Source of the DNA: Bacillus sp. BP-3
GTDB lineage: Bacteria; Bacillota; Bacilli; Bacillales; Bacillaceae_G
Direction of reading: 5' to 3'
NCBI RefSeq assembly: GCF_028401955.1
Contig: NZ_JAQOTJ010000011.1
Span: forward strand, 1-64,000
Length of the DNA stretch: 64,000 nucleotides
The notes below the pieces were generated by a model. The model made no database searches, was not told where the DNA came from, and was given only the letters and a program-made list of their open reading frames with translations. Made by a program: the position numbers and the translations under genes. Below are positions 43,414 through 52,410 of the stretch, piece after piece (positions within the stretch are counted from its first letter, which is position 1; each line of letters starts with the position of its first letter).

Positions 43414-45342
43414 TTATTTTTGAATACTTGAGAATAATTTAGTATCAATATCTTTATCAATTTTAATTTTTTTAGTTTTTAAAGATTGTTTAACATTATT
43501 TGAAGAATCTTTTACTTCCATTTGTAATAGTATACCAGTGTTTGGATCTACATTAAGTCTAAACTTTCCGGCATTATACTTTTGTGAATAATAATTATTT
43601 AATTCACCTTCAATAATTAAAGTATCGATACCTGCTATATTTTCTTGGCCTGTGATATTCCATTTTGTTTGATCTTCCATATATCCCATGGCAAAATCTT
43701 CTGGGAATAGTGAAGTTTTAGCAATTCTCATATAAGCTGGATCTCTTCTAGATATATATGTCTTTTCTTCACCTGTTCCAATAATGCGTTGATCAATACT
43801 AGAATCTTTTAATTGGTTTCGTTCTTTTATAGTTATTTTGGGAGTTTGTACACTATATGTTTGTGGTTTTGAATCTTTTGTTACACTTTTTGTTTGAAAA
43901 TCTGTAGATCCACTATTGTAATTGTTAAGACTTTCTCCATCATAAGTAGCTATTTCATAGCCAGGTTCAAGTGTTCCTTCTTTTAAACTTGGATGATTTT
44001 TTGTAGCAATTCCTTGTACTTTTTCATAAGATTTTGGGTTTTCCAAAAGATCTACTTGATATTCTATTAATAAATTATCAGTACCTGTAAAATATTCAAA
44101 AGAACCTTTTGCTGTTTTAAAATGATCGATAGAATTCAACATTAGAGTTTGAATTTTTTGTTTTTCTTCAGTGGTGTTTTTTACATTAATTTCTTCTTTT
44201 GCAACATTTTCTTTTGGAGTTCCTTTCGGTTCTTCTGCCTGTGCATTTAGTAAGGATAGAGATGAAACAGCAATGACCGCCACAACTCCGAGTGCAGACC
44301 AACGATATGATTTTTTTTGGAATTTTTTTATCATAAGGATTCTCCTTTTCAATGTTCTTTTATTTCTACTTAAATTCGCTAGATTTGGAACTTGATAATA
44401 GCTTGAGTAATGTTCTAAAAGGCTAATAATTGTATGACCATATGCAATTTGTTCTTCTGAATCTATAAATGTAAGAACAAACGCATCACATGCCAATTCT
44501 TGATCTTCCCGCATGCATGAGTAGGCATACCAAAGAATTGGGTTAAACCAATTTAAAATAAGTAAGCCATGCATAAGCCAATTCACTCCAACATCTCTTC
44601 GTTTAATGTGAGCTAATTCATGATAAAAAATGTGTTGTAGTTGTTGCTTATCTAATACTTTCATATGTGAACTTGATAATAAAATCCTAGGCCTGAAAAA
44701 TCCGAAGACAGTTGGACTTGAAATTTTTCCAGCTAGGATCAGTGGGATATTCTGCTGAACGGACATAGATTTCTTACAGTTCTCAAAGTTTTTGGTGATC
44801 TTTTCATCAGTAATAACAGGTTGTTTTTTTATGTAGAAAAGTAAACGCCTATTCATAATGACAGTTGCAAAAGCTAGAATGATAACCCCGGCAATCCAAA
44901 TATATAAAGCGGTTGTATAAAGTGAAAATGTATCATCGTTTTGCTTTTGATTACTGTATGTTTGTTTCTTAGTTTCTTCGTCTCGTTGTGTTGAACTAGG
45001 TGTGTAGGTATCTTCTTTTGTGGTATGGCCTATATCTGCCTTTTCTTGCATGTGTTCTTTTGCAGAAGAAACAGCTACAGGATCTTGATGAAAAGTAACA
45101 GAAGTTCCATTATTGTTCGAAAGAAGAGAGTAGATACTGTAGGAACTATCTGGTGACCATGGTAATAGAAGTCTTATCATTAATATCATCCATAATATAT
45201 ACTGCCATCGTGGGGTTAACTTATTCCTAAGCAAGGTTTTGACACATAAGATTAAACCAACTACTATACTGGCCATAATTGAGGTTTCTATCAACCAATC
45301 AAAAAAGATAGGTAAATAGACGTTTACAAAGATATCTATCAT
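43414..45342 (-). CDS. BlaR1-like M56 metallopeptidase sensor, module 2
   Basis: 642 residues. Same plan as module 1: four helices, gluzincin motif HELAH at about 241-245, EDQELACDA, last helix near 345-365 (SALGVVAVIAVSSLSLLNAQ). The extracellular part (about 370-642) is a beta-rich domain with IEYQVDLLENPKSYEKV, TKWNITGQENIAGIDTLIIE and FRLNVDPNTGILLQMEV, like LolA/RseB lipoprotein-binding folds. This suggests sensing of lipids or lipoproteins, by inference. Stop of the repressor lies two bases before its ATG. Confidence 0.85.
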   Translation of the reverse strand: MIDIFVNVYLPIFFDWLIETSIMASIVVGLILCVKTLLRNKLTPRWQYILWMILMIRLLLPWSPDSSYSIYSLLSNNNGTSVTFHQDPVAVSSAKEHMQEKADIGHTTKEDTYTPSSTQRDEETKKQTYSNQKQNDDTFSLYTTALYIWIAGVIILAFATVIMNRRLLFYIKKQPVITDEKITKNFENCKKSMSVQQNIPLILAGKISSPTVFGFFRPRILLSSSHMKVLDKQQLQHIFYHELAHIKRRDVGVNWLMHGLLILNWFNPILWYAYSCMREDQELACDAFVLTFIDSEEQIAYGHTIISLLEHYSSYYQVPNLANLSRNKRTLKRRILMIKKFQKKSYRWSALGVVAVIAVSSLSLLNAQAEEPKGTPKENVAKEEINVKNTTEEKQKIQTLMLNSIDHFKTAKGSFEYFTGTDNLLIEYQVDLLENPKSYEKVQGIATKNHPSLKEGTLEPGYEIATYDGESLNNYNSGSTDFQTKSVTKDSKPQTYSVQTPKITIKERNQLKDSSIDQRIIGTGEEKTYISRRDPAYMRIAKTSLFPEDFAMGYMEDQTKWNITGQENIAGIDTLIIEGELNNYYSQKYNAGKFRLNVDPNTGILLQMEVKDSSNNVKQSLKTKKIKIDKDIDTKLFSSIQK

Positions 45343-45344
45343 TA

Positions 45345-45743
45345 TTATCTATCCTTCCTTTGATTCTCCTCAGTTTTCTTGTCCAGAATACGTTTAAGTT
45401 CATTAATATCTTCTGAAGATAGCTTTTCTTCTTTTAAAAAATTTACAAGTAAAGGTTTAAATGCTGCACCATAGAAACGTTTGAGTAGAGATTTTGTTTC
45501 TACTTGTAGATAACTATCTTGCGACACTAAAGGATAATACGCATACATACGACCTTTATCTTGATGATAAGAAACAGCTTCTTTTTGTACTAATCGATTA
45601 ATAAGTGTTCGAATCGTTTTAGGTTTCCAATCCGTCGTTACCCCGAGAGATTCGATTACTTCATTTGCTGTTTGAGGAGATTTTGACCAAAGAACTTTCA
45701 TAATTTCTAATTCAGCTTCAGAGATTTTAGGTAATTCTTTCAT
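45345..45743 (-). CDS. BlaI/MecI/CopY-family repressor, module 2
   Basis: 132 residues, about four fifths identical by eye to the module 1 repressor, with the same ISEAELEIMKVLWSKSPQTA NEV start and VETKSLLKRFYGAAFKPLLV NFLKEEKLS end. The recognition helix region KTIRTLINRLVQKEA is unchanged, so both repressors should bind the same operators. ATG preceded by AAAGGAGGAATTCTATATA. Confidence 0.9.
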   Translation of the reverse strand: MKELPKISEAELEIMKVLWSKSPQTANEVIESLGVTTDWKPKTIRTLINRLVQKEAVSYHQDKGRMYAYYPLVSQDSYLQVETKSLLKRFYGAAFKPLLVNFLKEEKLSSEDINELKRILDKKTEENQRKDR

Positions 45744-45764
45744 TATATAGAATTCCTCCTTTGT

Positions 45765-45804
45765 ATTACATTCGTAATCTATACACCAATATTACAAATG
45801 TAAT
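45765..45804. promoter_or_regulatory. Paired BlaI-type operators, module 2
   Basis: ATTACATTCGTAATC (45765-45779) and ATTACAAATGTAATC (45791-45805) lie 26 bases apart, upstream of the repressor gene. They match the module 1 pair in core and spacing. Confidence 0.75.
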
Positions 45805-45805
45805 C

Positions 45806-46113
45806 CTTAATTGTCAATCATATTTGTAAAATGACAATTAAGCTATTTAATTTTAAAAACCCAAACAAGCATAACCCCGTTCTAAATTTAGGACTGGTTA
45901 AAAATGTAGTTGTTTAATTTTTGATGTAAGATATTTCACTACACTAAAAAATATAACAATAAAGTCGTTTGAAAATTTAAGTTTTATTCCACAATAGCGC
46001 CCGATTGCGGAATAATGGAAAATGCAAAAACACCGCAAAAATAACACTCTAGTTATTTTTCTAAAGCTATCCCGTTAATTCAAGAAAAAGGGGCATAGTC
46101 CCCTCTTATCAAC
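45806..46113. other. Intergenic region with a short GC-rich palindrome and a terminator
   Basis: CCACAATAGCGCCCGATTGCGG stands out at about 45990 in AT-rich DNA; its origin is unclear. AAGGGG/CCCCTCTT near 46085-46108 is a small terminator for the leftward gene that ends at 46114. No gene seen. Confidence 0.4.
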
Positions 46114-46632
46114 TTAATATGTACACCAAAATACCCTTTCAGCTATTGGTTCATTGGCCGATACCTTTATGAAATTTAACAAAATATCCGTTTCGCTTGC
46201 TCCTATATATTCATCTTCATCTACATTATAATATTGAACCACCTCAACTTTATAGAAGCCATTTTCTATTTCAATCTTATATTTGGAACAATTTTGATCA
46301 GGTACTTTGTGATTTTGAAACTGAGCAGCCATTGTAAGACAGTCATAATCCACTAAATATAGTTGATTTTCCGTTACTTCTATATGCCCTACCGCTTTCC
46401 TAAAGCATTTATGAGTTATTTCTTCTGTCCCTTTTCTAACCACTACTCTCCAAGAATGTTCAATTCCTTCCTCAGTCATTTGAAAAACTAAAATATGCCC
46501 TTGCTTCATCTCATCTCCAAAATGTTGCAAGAGATTATCTAACTCCCAATCTTCATCTACAAATGACTCGTATTTATTAGTGTTCGCTACTCCAATAAAA
46601 TTCGTATCACCAAAGTCCATACAAAACCTCAT
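46114..46632 (-). CDS. Hypothetical protein, 172 residues
   Basis: Soluble acidic protein: MRFCMDFGDTNFIGVANTNK, a middle HSWRVVVRKGTEEITHKCFR and a C-terminal KIEIENGFYKVEVVQYYNVD EDEYI. The beta-strand-rich pattern with GFYKVEVVQYYN is reminiscent of DUF6386-like or other immunity-type proteins, but I cannot assign a family. The ATG has GGGGAAGAGAAAAATGAGG nearby. Stand-alone, in an accessory stretch. Confidence 0.65.
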   Translation of the reverse strand: MRFCMDFGDTNFIGVANTNKYESFVDEDWELDNLLQHFGDEMKQGHILVFQMTEEGIEHSWRVVVRKGTEEITHKCFRKAVGHIEVTENQLYLVDYDCLTMAAQFQNHKVPDQNCSKYKIEIENGFYKVEVVQYYNVDEDEYIGASETDILLNFIKVSANEPIAERVFWCTY

Positions 46633-47315
46633 TTTTCTCTTCCCCTTTGCTCGGTGTTTTTTTGAAATTGTATCATTTTACTTGGGATAAAACACCAGTT
46701 AATTTAAGTTAAAGCTTTCTCAATAGCTTCTTCTAGAATAAATTCCTTCAAATATGTTATTCGAGAATATGGCCCGACTGTTGAATAGAATGACTCGTAT
46801 TATAAAAAAGCAATCTGAATTAGATATGGAGCAATTCATTGACCAATTACAGTCAGGGGTTCCGCCCACATTTTAACGAAAACATACGTTAAGCAAATTT
46901 CTACATATAAAGGAGACTCCTAATATAGAAGCCTCCTTTATATATAGGGCTTTTCCATTGACTTAATCTAATGATAACAAAACGTTGTTTATTACATGTA
47001 AATATTTGTATGTTTTTTGTAAAAACATACATTTGTGAGTGGCTCCAAAAAGAAGGAATCGTTGCCGTACCCTATATACTGATTCTATTACACTGCAAAA
47101 AATTGTTTAAAACTCTTAATTTTTGCAACACCTCACTTAGGTTTATATTCATGTAATCAAATTTCAATAAATTTCATACTAAAGTCCTACTGTTTATTAA
47201 TTTATACGTCTTTCATCTTAAGTAGCTCTCCCCTAAATGGGGGATTTTAAACCTTATATCTCTAACTTATAATAACTATTGTGAGGGATTTTAAAATTTA
47301 AAAGGAGGGAATTGC
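46633..47315. other. Intergenic region with gene scraps and repeat ends
   Basis: A short frame, MLFENMARLLNRMTRIIKKQ SELDMEQFIDQLQSG (46756 to 46860), runs into half an inverted-repeat element end (CCGCCCACATTTTAACGAAAA at 46855-46895). At 47039-47084 GGCTCCAAAAAGAAGGAATC GTTGCCGTACCC is the reverse complement of a block at about 50736. An A/T hairpin (AGGAGACTCC..) lies near 46910. No complete gene. Confidence 0.5.
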
Positions 47316-47705
47316 ATGAAGAATTGGGTTCAATTTAGATTTGCAAGACCAACAGATAAATTTGAAGAAGTTATAAATTTTTATGAAACAGGATTAGGTT
47401 TAAAACGCATAGGGCAGTTTCAAAATCATGAAGGTTACGACGGGGTCATGTTTGGATTACCTGATGAAGAGTACCATCTTGAGTTCACAAGGCATGTTAA
47501 TGGTAGCCCTTGTCCGGCACCAACAAAAGATAATTTACTGGTATTTTATATGCCTAATAAAGATGAAATTGAAAAAATAACGAATCGATTAAATAAAATG
47601 AATTATTATGAAGTTGAACCTGAAAATCCATATTGGAAAGAGAAGGGAACTACGATAGAAGATCCGGATGGTTGGAGAGTTGTGTTCATGAATATAGATG
47701 AATAA
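47316..47705 (+). CDS. VOC-superfamily (glyoxalase-like) protein
   Basis: 129 residues, two beta-alpha-beta units: VQFRFARPTDKFEEVINFYE TGLGLKRIG and a second ending TTIEDPDGWRVVFMN. Metal ligands His/Glu visible in YHLEFTRH and EDPDGWRV. Could be a lyase, dioxygenase or drug-binding protein. Excellent site (AAAGGAGGGAATTGC). Complete. Confidence 0.88.
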   Translation: MKNWVQFRFARPTDKFEEVINFYETGLGLKRIGQFQNHEGYDGVMFGLPDEEYHLEFTRHVNGSPCPAPTKDNLLVFYMPNKDEIEKITNRLNKMNYYEVEPENPYWKEKGTTIEDPDGWRVVFMNIDE

Positions 47706-47808
47706 AACAATCTTTTATAAAGTATCATTTCTAGTGAAAAATAATAAAATGTAATAAGCTTACTCTGTTCTTCATCCCTACAACATTTGTAGGGATTTTT
47801 ATATAAAG

Positions 47809-47972
47809 GGATACCGCTCCATCGCCATCAGGTTAAGAAATACTTTCTTAACCAAATCGAAAAAAATGAGCTAAATTCTCATGGACACTTATATACCTAT
47901 GAAAAAATGAAATTCTGGTTTTGGGGACGCTTCAAAATGTTATCTTGATAGCTATGCGGCGAGGACCCTTTT
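47809..47972. repeat. bcr1-like palindromic repeat, copy 5
   Basis: GGGATACCGCTCCATCGCCA TCAGG at the left, TTATCTTGATAGCTATGCGG CGAGGACCC at the right, with inner TTAAGAAATACTTTCTTAA hairpin. The gap 47706-48024 holds nothing else. Confidence 0.7.
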
Positions 47973-48024
47973 CATCATTTGTAACCTTCTACTTAAAAAT
48001 ATCTCATTAATGGTATTGTTGATA

Positions 48025-48609
48025 TTAAGCAAATCTAAATTCTGCGAGATCTATAAATCTAATGTTTTTACATTTATGTTTTTCAATAATTTCTTTCACT
48101 TTTTCTGTCACAATAATGACTCCAAACCAGTTTTTGAAGAAAAATATGTCTGAACCATCCCATTCTTTTAGATTTACACTTAAGCCTTCTATAGTACGTA
48201 TATTCTCTAAGATTTTCCCACAATGCTGACATTTTTTTATTTGCGCTCCATTACTATGACATATATATCCCCCATCACCATGGACAGCCAATTCTTTTAA
48301 TGTTTTTACATGCCCCAAAGGCAGTTTCATAAATGGTATTGCTTCCTCTTCTAAAATAAAGGGCTCAAGAGAAAATCCTGTTATATTATTGTCTAATAAT
48401 GCCTTCTGCATTTTATCACTGATGAATTTATATGAAGGTGTAGTGTAAAAATCTGCCATTCTTTTTCCTTGAAAGTATATTCTTAATGAATGTTGTTTAA
48501 TCCTCATTATTCCACTACATGTGTCACAACTTTCTTTAACAAATGTGTTAACACCTTCTATTGGCTCTGCAAAATTAGTATAAGTTTCTCTCATTATATA
48601 AAAAGTCAA
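48025..48609 (-). CDS. Putative immunity-type or zinc-binding hypothetical protein
   Basis: About 195 residues with two CxxC pairs, SCDTCSG near 30 and KKCQHCGK near 130, the latter followed by a beta-rich end (GSDIFFFKNWFGVIIVTEKV). The arrangement resembles double-CxxCG proteins and some Imm11-like immunity proteins, without certainty. The start is unclear: GTG 48618, ATG 48615 or TTG 48609; the last is best spaced from AGGAAG. Stand-alone. Confidence 0.6.
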   Translation of the reverse strand: MTFYIMRETYTNFAEPIEGVNTFVKESCDTCSGIMRIKQHSLRIYFQGKRMADFYTTPSYKFISDKMQKALLDNNITGFSLEPFILEEEAIPFMKLPLGHVKTLKELAVHGDGGYICHSNGAQIKKCQHCGKILENIRTIEGLSVNLKEWDGSDIFFFKNWFGVIIVTEKVKEIIEKHKCKNIRFIDLAEFRFA

Positions 48610-48722
48610 AATCATCACTTCCTAATCATTTTTTTGGTTTGGCTTGATTTGATGTTTTTGCAATTTTTTCTGAGTCAAATTGTAGGTCTAGACCCAGTAC
48701 CAGCGTTCTTGTAACTAGGGAA

Positions 48723-48800
48723 AAAGTAGCAAATTTTATTAATATATACATGTTTTTCAGTAACAAAGATGATCGTTTTTGTTACAAAATATACTACTTT
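48723..48800. other. Nested hairpin in a gene-free stretch
   Basis: AAAGTAG..CTACTTT encloses GTAACAAA..TTTGTTAC (48761-48785). It could be a terminator or small RNA. The rest of 48619-49010 shows only a TATAAT-containing promoter region for the next gene. Confidence 0.4.
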
Positions 48801-49010
48801 GCCATTAAACACAGCTACGCCGGTATTAGGCCTGGTAAACATTTTGGGAATGATTTTTTGTAAGTGACTTTGAACTTCACGTCACAACTGCTCCCTCCAC
48901 CCCTAAAATGACTTCCTATTTTGAAATAATTTATAAAATCACCTTAATTTAACGTTTGTTCATGTTATTATAATATTAATAATTATTAATACTAAATAGG
49001 AGAATTATTG

Positions 49011-49196
49011 ATGAAGAAAAAAACAAATAAAGTACTTTTTTATTTAGATTTTATATGTCTTATAATATCAATTGGTCTTGTATTTGCTAGCTCAATTTAT
49101 TTTACTTCGTGGGTTTTTCCAATAATATTTATTATGTTTACTGTAAGAATGTTTTATAACGTATTAAATTATGTTAAAGCTAAGCCTAAAAAATAG
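49011..49196 (+). CDS. Small two-helix membrane protein
   Basis: 61 residues: basic start MKKKTNK, helix LDFICLIISIGLVFASSIYF, second helix WVFPIIFIMFTVRMFYNVL, basic end KAKPKK. ATG at 49011 has AGGAG at eight bases; the in-frame TTG before it is less likely. Function unknown. Confidence 0.65.
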   Translation: MKKKTNKVLFYLDFICLIISIGLVFASSIYFTSWVFPIIFIMFTVRMFYNVLNYVKAKPKK

Positions 49197-49259
49197 TCTT
49201 AATAATTTATTTCTCCTCAAATTTACGTAATAATATGGCAGTATCCTAAATAAGACAAA

Positions 49260-49880
49260 CTATTCTTTTATTTTTTCCTCATATAGTTTAGCAAGCTTAT
49301 AAAAAGAAGAACGTTTGATGCCATACTTTCTCATAGCTCCTACGGCTGTAATTAATCCGGATTTCCATTCCTTGTAAGCATCCATAAATTCTTCTGTTAT
49401 TTCGACAGGCGGACGTCCTAAACGTTTACCTTGCTTCCTGGCAAGAGCAATTCCTTCAGCTTGACGTTGTTTAATATCAATGCGCTCTTTTTCTGCAAAG
49501 GCTGATAATATTGTAAGAGTTGCTTTTTGAATTGCGCTTTGAATGACATCATCTGTACTTTCACCAGTGTAATTGATATTAATATAGGGTTCCTTTATAA
49601 ACTGTAAATTTACGCTATGTTCTTCGTAGTACCTAAATTCTTCTTATGTATCGTTCATATTTCTCCCAAGCCTTGTTAGGGAGTCAAACACAATCGTATC
49701 TCCTGTACGAACAAGTCGTTTTAGCATTTGATAATTCTGTCGCTCCATATTTTTCCCAGATTCTTTATCTATGAAAATATCTCGATCTTCTATCCCTAAA
49801 TTCCTCATATTCTGAATTTGTCGTTCTTCGTTTTGATCTTTACTTGAAGCTCTTACATATCCAAATTTTTTATGTTTCAT
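49260..49880 (-). pseudogene. Serine recombinase (resolvase/invertase) with one nonsense codon
   Basis: A 206-residue resolvase: KFGYVRASSKDQNEERQIQN at the start with the catalytic Ser, DSLTRLGRNMNDT, then TAA at 49644, and in the same frame EEFRYYEEHSVNLQF, STDDVIQSAIQKATLTILSA FAEKERIDIKQRQAEGIA, GKRLGRPPVEITEEF and a C-terminal HTH (AVGAMRKYGIKRSSFYKLAK) to the stop at 49260. Only one codon (probably AAA) has turned to TAA. Likely from a Tn3-type transposon or plasmid; no transposase is near. Confidence 0.85.
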
Positions 49881-49970
49881 ATGCTACACCTCATTGATAA
49901 TGATACCAATCATGTCTGTAAAGGTATACTTTTATAAATAATAAAGTGTATTATCCTAGAGCTAAGGTTA

Positions 49971-50007
49971 AATAAAAACAGTGAGATATGAACTCACTGT
50001 TTTTATT
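49971..50007. terminator. Hairpin upstream of the recombinase
   Basis: AATAAAAACAGTGAG pairs with CTCACTGTTTTTATT. A smaller hairpin AAGACAAG/CTTGTTTT with a T-run follows at 50129-50158, just before spo0E. Otherwise no gene in 49881-50207. Confidence 0.7.
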
Positions 50008-50207
50008 TAATCTGCAAGACTTTAGTAAAATATGAAATTTATTCAAACTTTTAAGTATATTACCTATGAAAAATCTAATTTGTATTGTATCCTCTTTACT
50101 AGTGTTGTTTTTTGTATATGTGTTTTTAAGACAAGGCTGTCATTATTAGTCTTGTTTTTATTTGAATACTTTTTCAATCGGTAAAATAGGTATAAAGGAG
50201 ATTATAG

Positions 50208-50357
50208 ATGGAATTAACAAAGCTACATAGTACGATAGAAGATAAAAAGAACGAATTAATTCAACTCGTTATCAAATATGGTATCAACCATAAAAAGGTA
50301 CTTACATTAAGTCGAGAATTAGATTTTTTAATTTTTAAGTTCATGAAAAGACAATGA
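50208..50357 (+). CDS. Spo0E-family sporulation phosphatase
   Basis: 49 residues: MELTKLHSTIEDKKNELIQL, IKYGINHKKVLTLSRELDFL and a short basic tail. The SRELD signature is that of Spo0E-like aspartyl phosphatases, which remove phosphate from Spo0A and delay sporulation. Site AAAGGAGATTATAG. B. cereus group strains carry several. A repeat element starts about 40 bases downstream. Confidence 0.85.
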   Translation: MELTKLHSTIEDKKNELIQLVIKYGINHKKVLTLSRELDFLIFKFMKRQ

Positions 50358-50394
50358 AGAATTTTTTCATGAGATTTATACTTATTATATTTTG

Positions 50395-50575
50395 GAGTGG
50401 TGTACACATTTTAACCTTTTTATACGCTAAAAAATTCTCAAGACTCGATATTACCTATTCCAATTGAGACTTTGATTTAGAGATGAGTTTTGAGACATAT
50501 TTTCAGCTATTTACAGCCTATTTTAGATTTAATTTTATTTGTCTCAAATACCATCATTTTTGGGACACTGAAAAC
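50395..50575. repeat. Inverted-repeat element, copy 2 (incomplete)
   Basis: GTGTACACATTTTAACCTTT TTATACGCTAA, then GAGACTTTGATTTAGAGATG AG and TTTGTCTCAAATACCATC: this is the reverse orientation of 42884-43153. The other end is missing. Confidence 0.65.
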
Positions 50576-50655
50576 AGTGTAATAGTAATAAAATTGTAAA
50601 TTCTAACTTGTTATTCGTTACCAAATGAGGATCTCTTATGAAAAAAGACCCCCTC

Positions 50656-50770
50656 CGGAAATAAGGGAACTGAAAAAGTCCATTAAAAGAAAAAAAGAAA
50701 ATAATTACCTACTATTTATATAAGGGGGTACGGCAACGATTCTTTCTTTTTTGAACCCCTGAAGAAAAAT
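50656..50770. repeat. Composite repeat: part of a CACTGAAAAAGT MITE plus a TACGGCAACGATTC block
   Basis: GAACTGAAAAAGTCCATTAA and CTACTATTTATATAAGG follow copy 1 of the MITE (22736), then break off at GGGGGTACGGCAACGATTCT TTC, which continues as the complement of 47039-47084. Confidence 0.55.
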
Positions 50771-50840
50771 ACGCTTTATAATCACAATTTAGTATAATAA
50801 TAATTTGTGGTAAATAATATGTCGAAATTAAGGAGAGATT

Positions 50841-51743
50841 ATGGAAGCAAAGTTACGGAAATTCATCATTGCAGGAACCATTTTATATACAATTTTAATT
50901 TTATATTTTATGTTCTTTGCTTTTAATAGATTAGATGATGCAACCAGCGATTATGGATACACATTTTTGCTTGTTCTGAACAGTGTTCCGCTTCAATTTC
51001 CAGAACCAACTTTTTCATGGTTATTTGACTTTGGAAACATTGCTGCTTTTATCCCTTTTGGAATAGTAATTCCTCTGTTGTATCGTTCTGGTTTTGGGAA
51101 GTTCATATCCTTGTTTGTTTTAACGATTCTCGTTCTGGAATCGTTGCAGGCTTTAACTCATCTTGGCGGCTTTGATGTAGCTGATGTTTTGTCTAATACA
51201 TTAGGTGCAGCGATAGGATTTATCGCCTATAGGGTGGGGTTTTCTTCAAAAATGTCTTATAAAAAGCTTATTACTTCGGCCCTATCTATTGTTGTTCTTC
51301 TAGTTGGAGTAATCGTGATCTCAGAAACCATCAATTATGTTGTGGCGAAAAGAGAAGGCCCGATTCAAGCATTACACAATGTGAAAGAAATGAATGGAAC
51401 CATGCCCATAACTGAAAATCTTCCAAGTTTCACCGTAGCAGGTAAAAAAATAGAACCCAAAATGAACGTGTATAACAGTGAAGGTGATAAAAGCAAATCA
51501 TATACTTACATCTTGGAGAACAAGAAAGAGGTGATGTTCTACTCTTATTTTAGCATTCCAGACAAGGGTGAAATCACTATACTGCTAGATGGAAAAGAAA
51601 AAGCTCATATTGAACAATATCCTAACGTAGAACCTTTAAACTTAGCATCTGATGACAAAATAAGCGAAATTACGATTATCGTTTCCGGAAATGCTAAACT
51701 ATGGGACGTTAGATTCAGTGAAATGAAGCATTGGTGGGAGTAA
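50841..51743 (+). CDS. VanZ-family protein with C-terminal extension
   Basis: 300 residues. The first 165 carry the VanZ pattern: four or five helices, NIAAFIPFGIVIPLLYRSGF and the conserved ESLQALTHLGGFDVADVLSN TLGAAIGF. VanZ-like proteins confer low-level teicoplanin resistance in enterococci; most are uncharacterised. The last 125 residues form an extracellular beta-rich domain not present in short VanZ. Site AAGGAGAGATT. Stand-alone. Confidence 0.85.
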   Translation: MEAKLRKFIIAGTILYTILILYFMFFAFNRLDDATSDYGYTFLLVLNSVPLQFPEPTFSWLFDFGNIAAFIPFGIVIPLLYRSGFGKFISLFVLTILVLESLQALTHLGGFDVADVLSNTLGAAIGFIAYRVGFSSKMSYKKLITSALSIVVLLVGVIVISETINYVVAKREGPIQALHNVKEMNGTMPITENLPSFTVAGKKIEPKMNVYNSEGDKSKSYTYILENKKEVMFYSYFSIPDKGEITILLDGKEKAHIEQYPNVEPLNLASDDKISEITIIVSGNAKLWDVRFSEMKHWWE

Positions 51744-51789
51744 AGAACCAACATTCTAAGGGGCTTTCTTTGCAATGTTTTCAATAAAT

Positions 51790-51943
51790 ATGGGGTACAG
51801 CCGCATCTCCATGAACTTAAAAAATTGGTTGTTCTCAAAAGCGAAAAAATGAACTTAATTCTCATAAATATATCTAGTGAAAAAATTTTTCATTTTGGAG
51901 GTATTTGTATTTCTTAGCTTGATAGCGATGTGGCGGGCCCCCT
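51790..51943. repeat. bcr1-like palindromic repeat, copy 6
   Basis: GGGGTACAGCCGCATCTCCA TGAACTTAA at the left, TTAGCTTGATAGCGATGTGG CGGGCCCCC at the right. It forms the 5' edge of the sigma-factor fragment. Confidence 0.7.
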
Positions 51944-52148
51944 TATAGATGAGGTAATGAACAAGTATGGACAAGAAATCTTACAGCTTTATTATTCATA
52001 TGTGAATAATAAAGAGGGTGCTGAGGACTTAACGCAAGATATATTTGTTAAATGTTATAAGTCCCTTCATACATACAAAGGAAAATCAAATTTAAAAACA
52101 TGGTTGTGGAGAATTGCCATTAATCATTGTAAGGACTATATGGGGTAA
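51930..52148 (+). pseudogene. ECF sigma factor fragment (region 2 only)
   Basis: IDEVMNKYGQEILQLYYSYV NNKEGAEDLTQDIFVKCYKS, LHTYKGKSNLKTWLWRIAIN HCKDYMG, then stop. This is sigma-70 region 2 of an ECF factor (DLTQDIFVKCY..WLWRIAINHCKDY). Region 4 is missing and the first codons come from the bcr repeat, so both ends are lost. No anti-sigma gene is present. Confidence 0.75.
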
Positions 52149-52324
52149 CGTCAGAATGGTTGTAAGCACAACAAAGACTGCCCAATTCATTCCCTCTCCC
52201 CTTTTTTCCTAATTATACCATTAAAGAAAAATGATGTACTGTATACTTTTGGATGTATATCCTATACAGGGTTAGTCGATATAACGCCATATTATTGGGA
52301 TTCAATGTATTTAGACGACTATTA

Positions 52325-52391
52325 AAAGTCCTCCAGATTTTGTTTAACTGGAGGACTTTAGTGTTCACATAGTTTTTGTTATTAGAAGTAA
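52325..52391 (-). terminator. Terminator and cassette-like 3' flank, copy B
   Basis: AAAGTCCTCCAG (52325-52336) pairs with CTGGAGGACTTT (52348-52359). The right arm and following sequence (to 52391) match 38340-38395. Confidence 0.7.
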
Positions 52392-52410
52392 ATGTGTTTA
52401 GCTTATTCAA

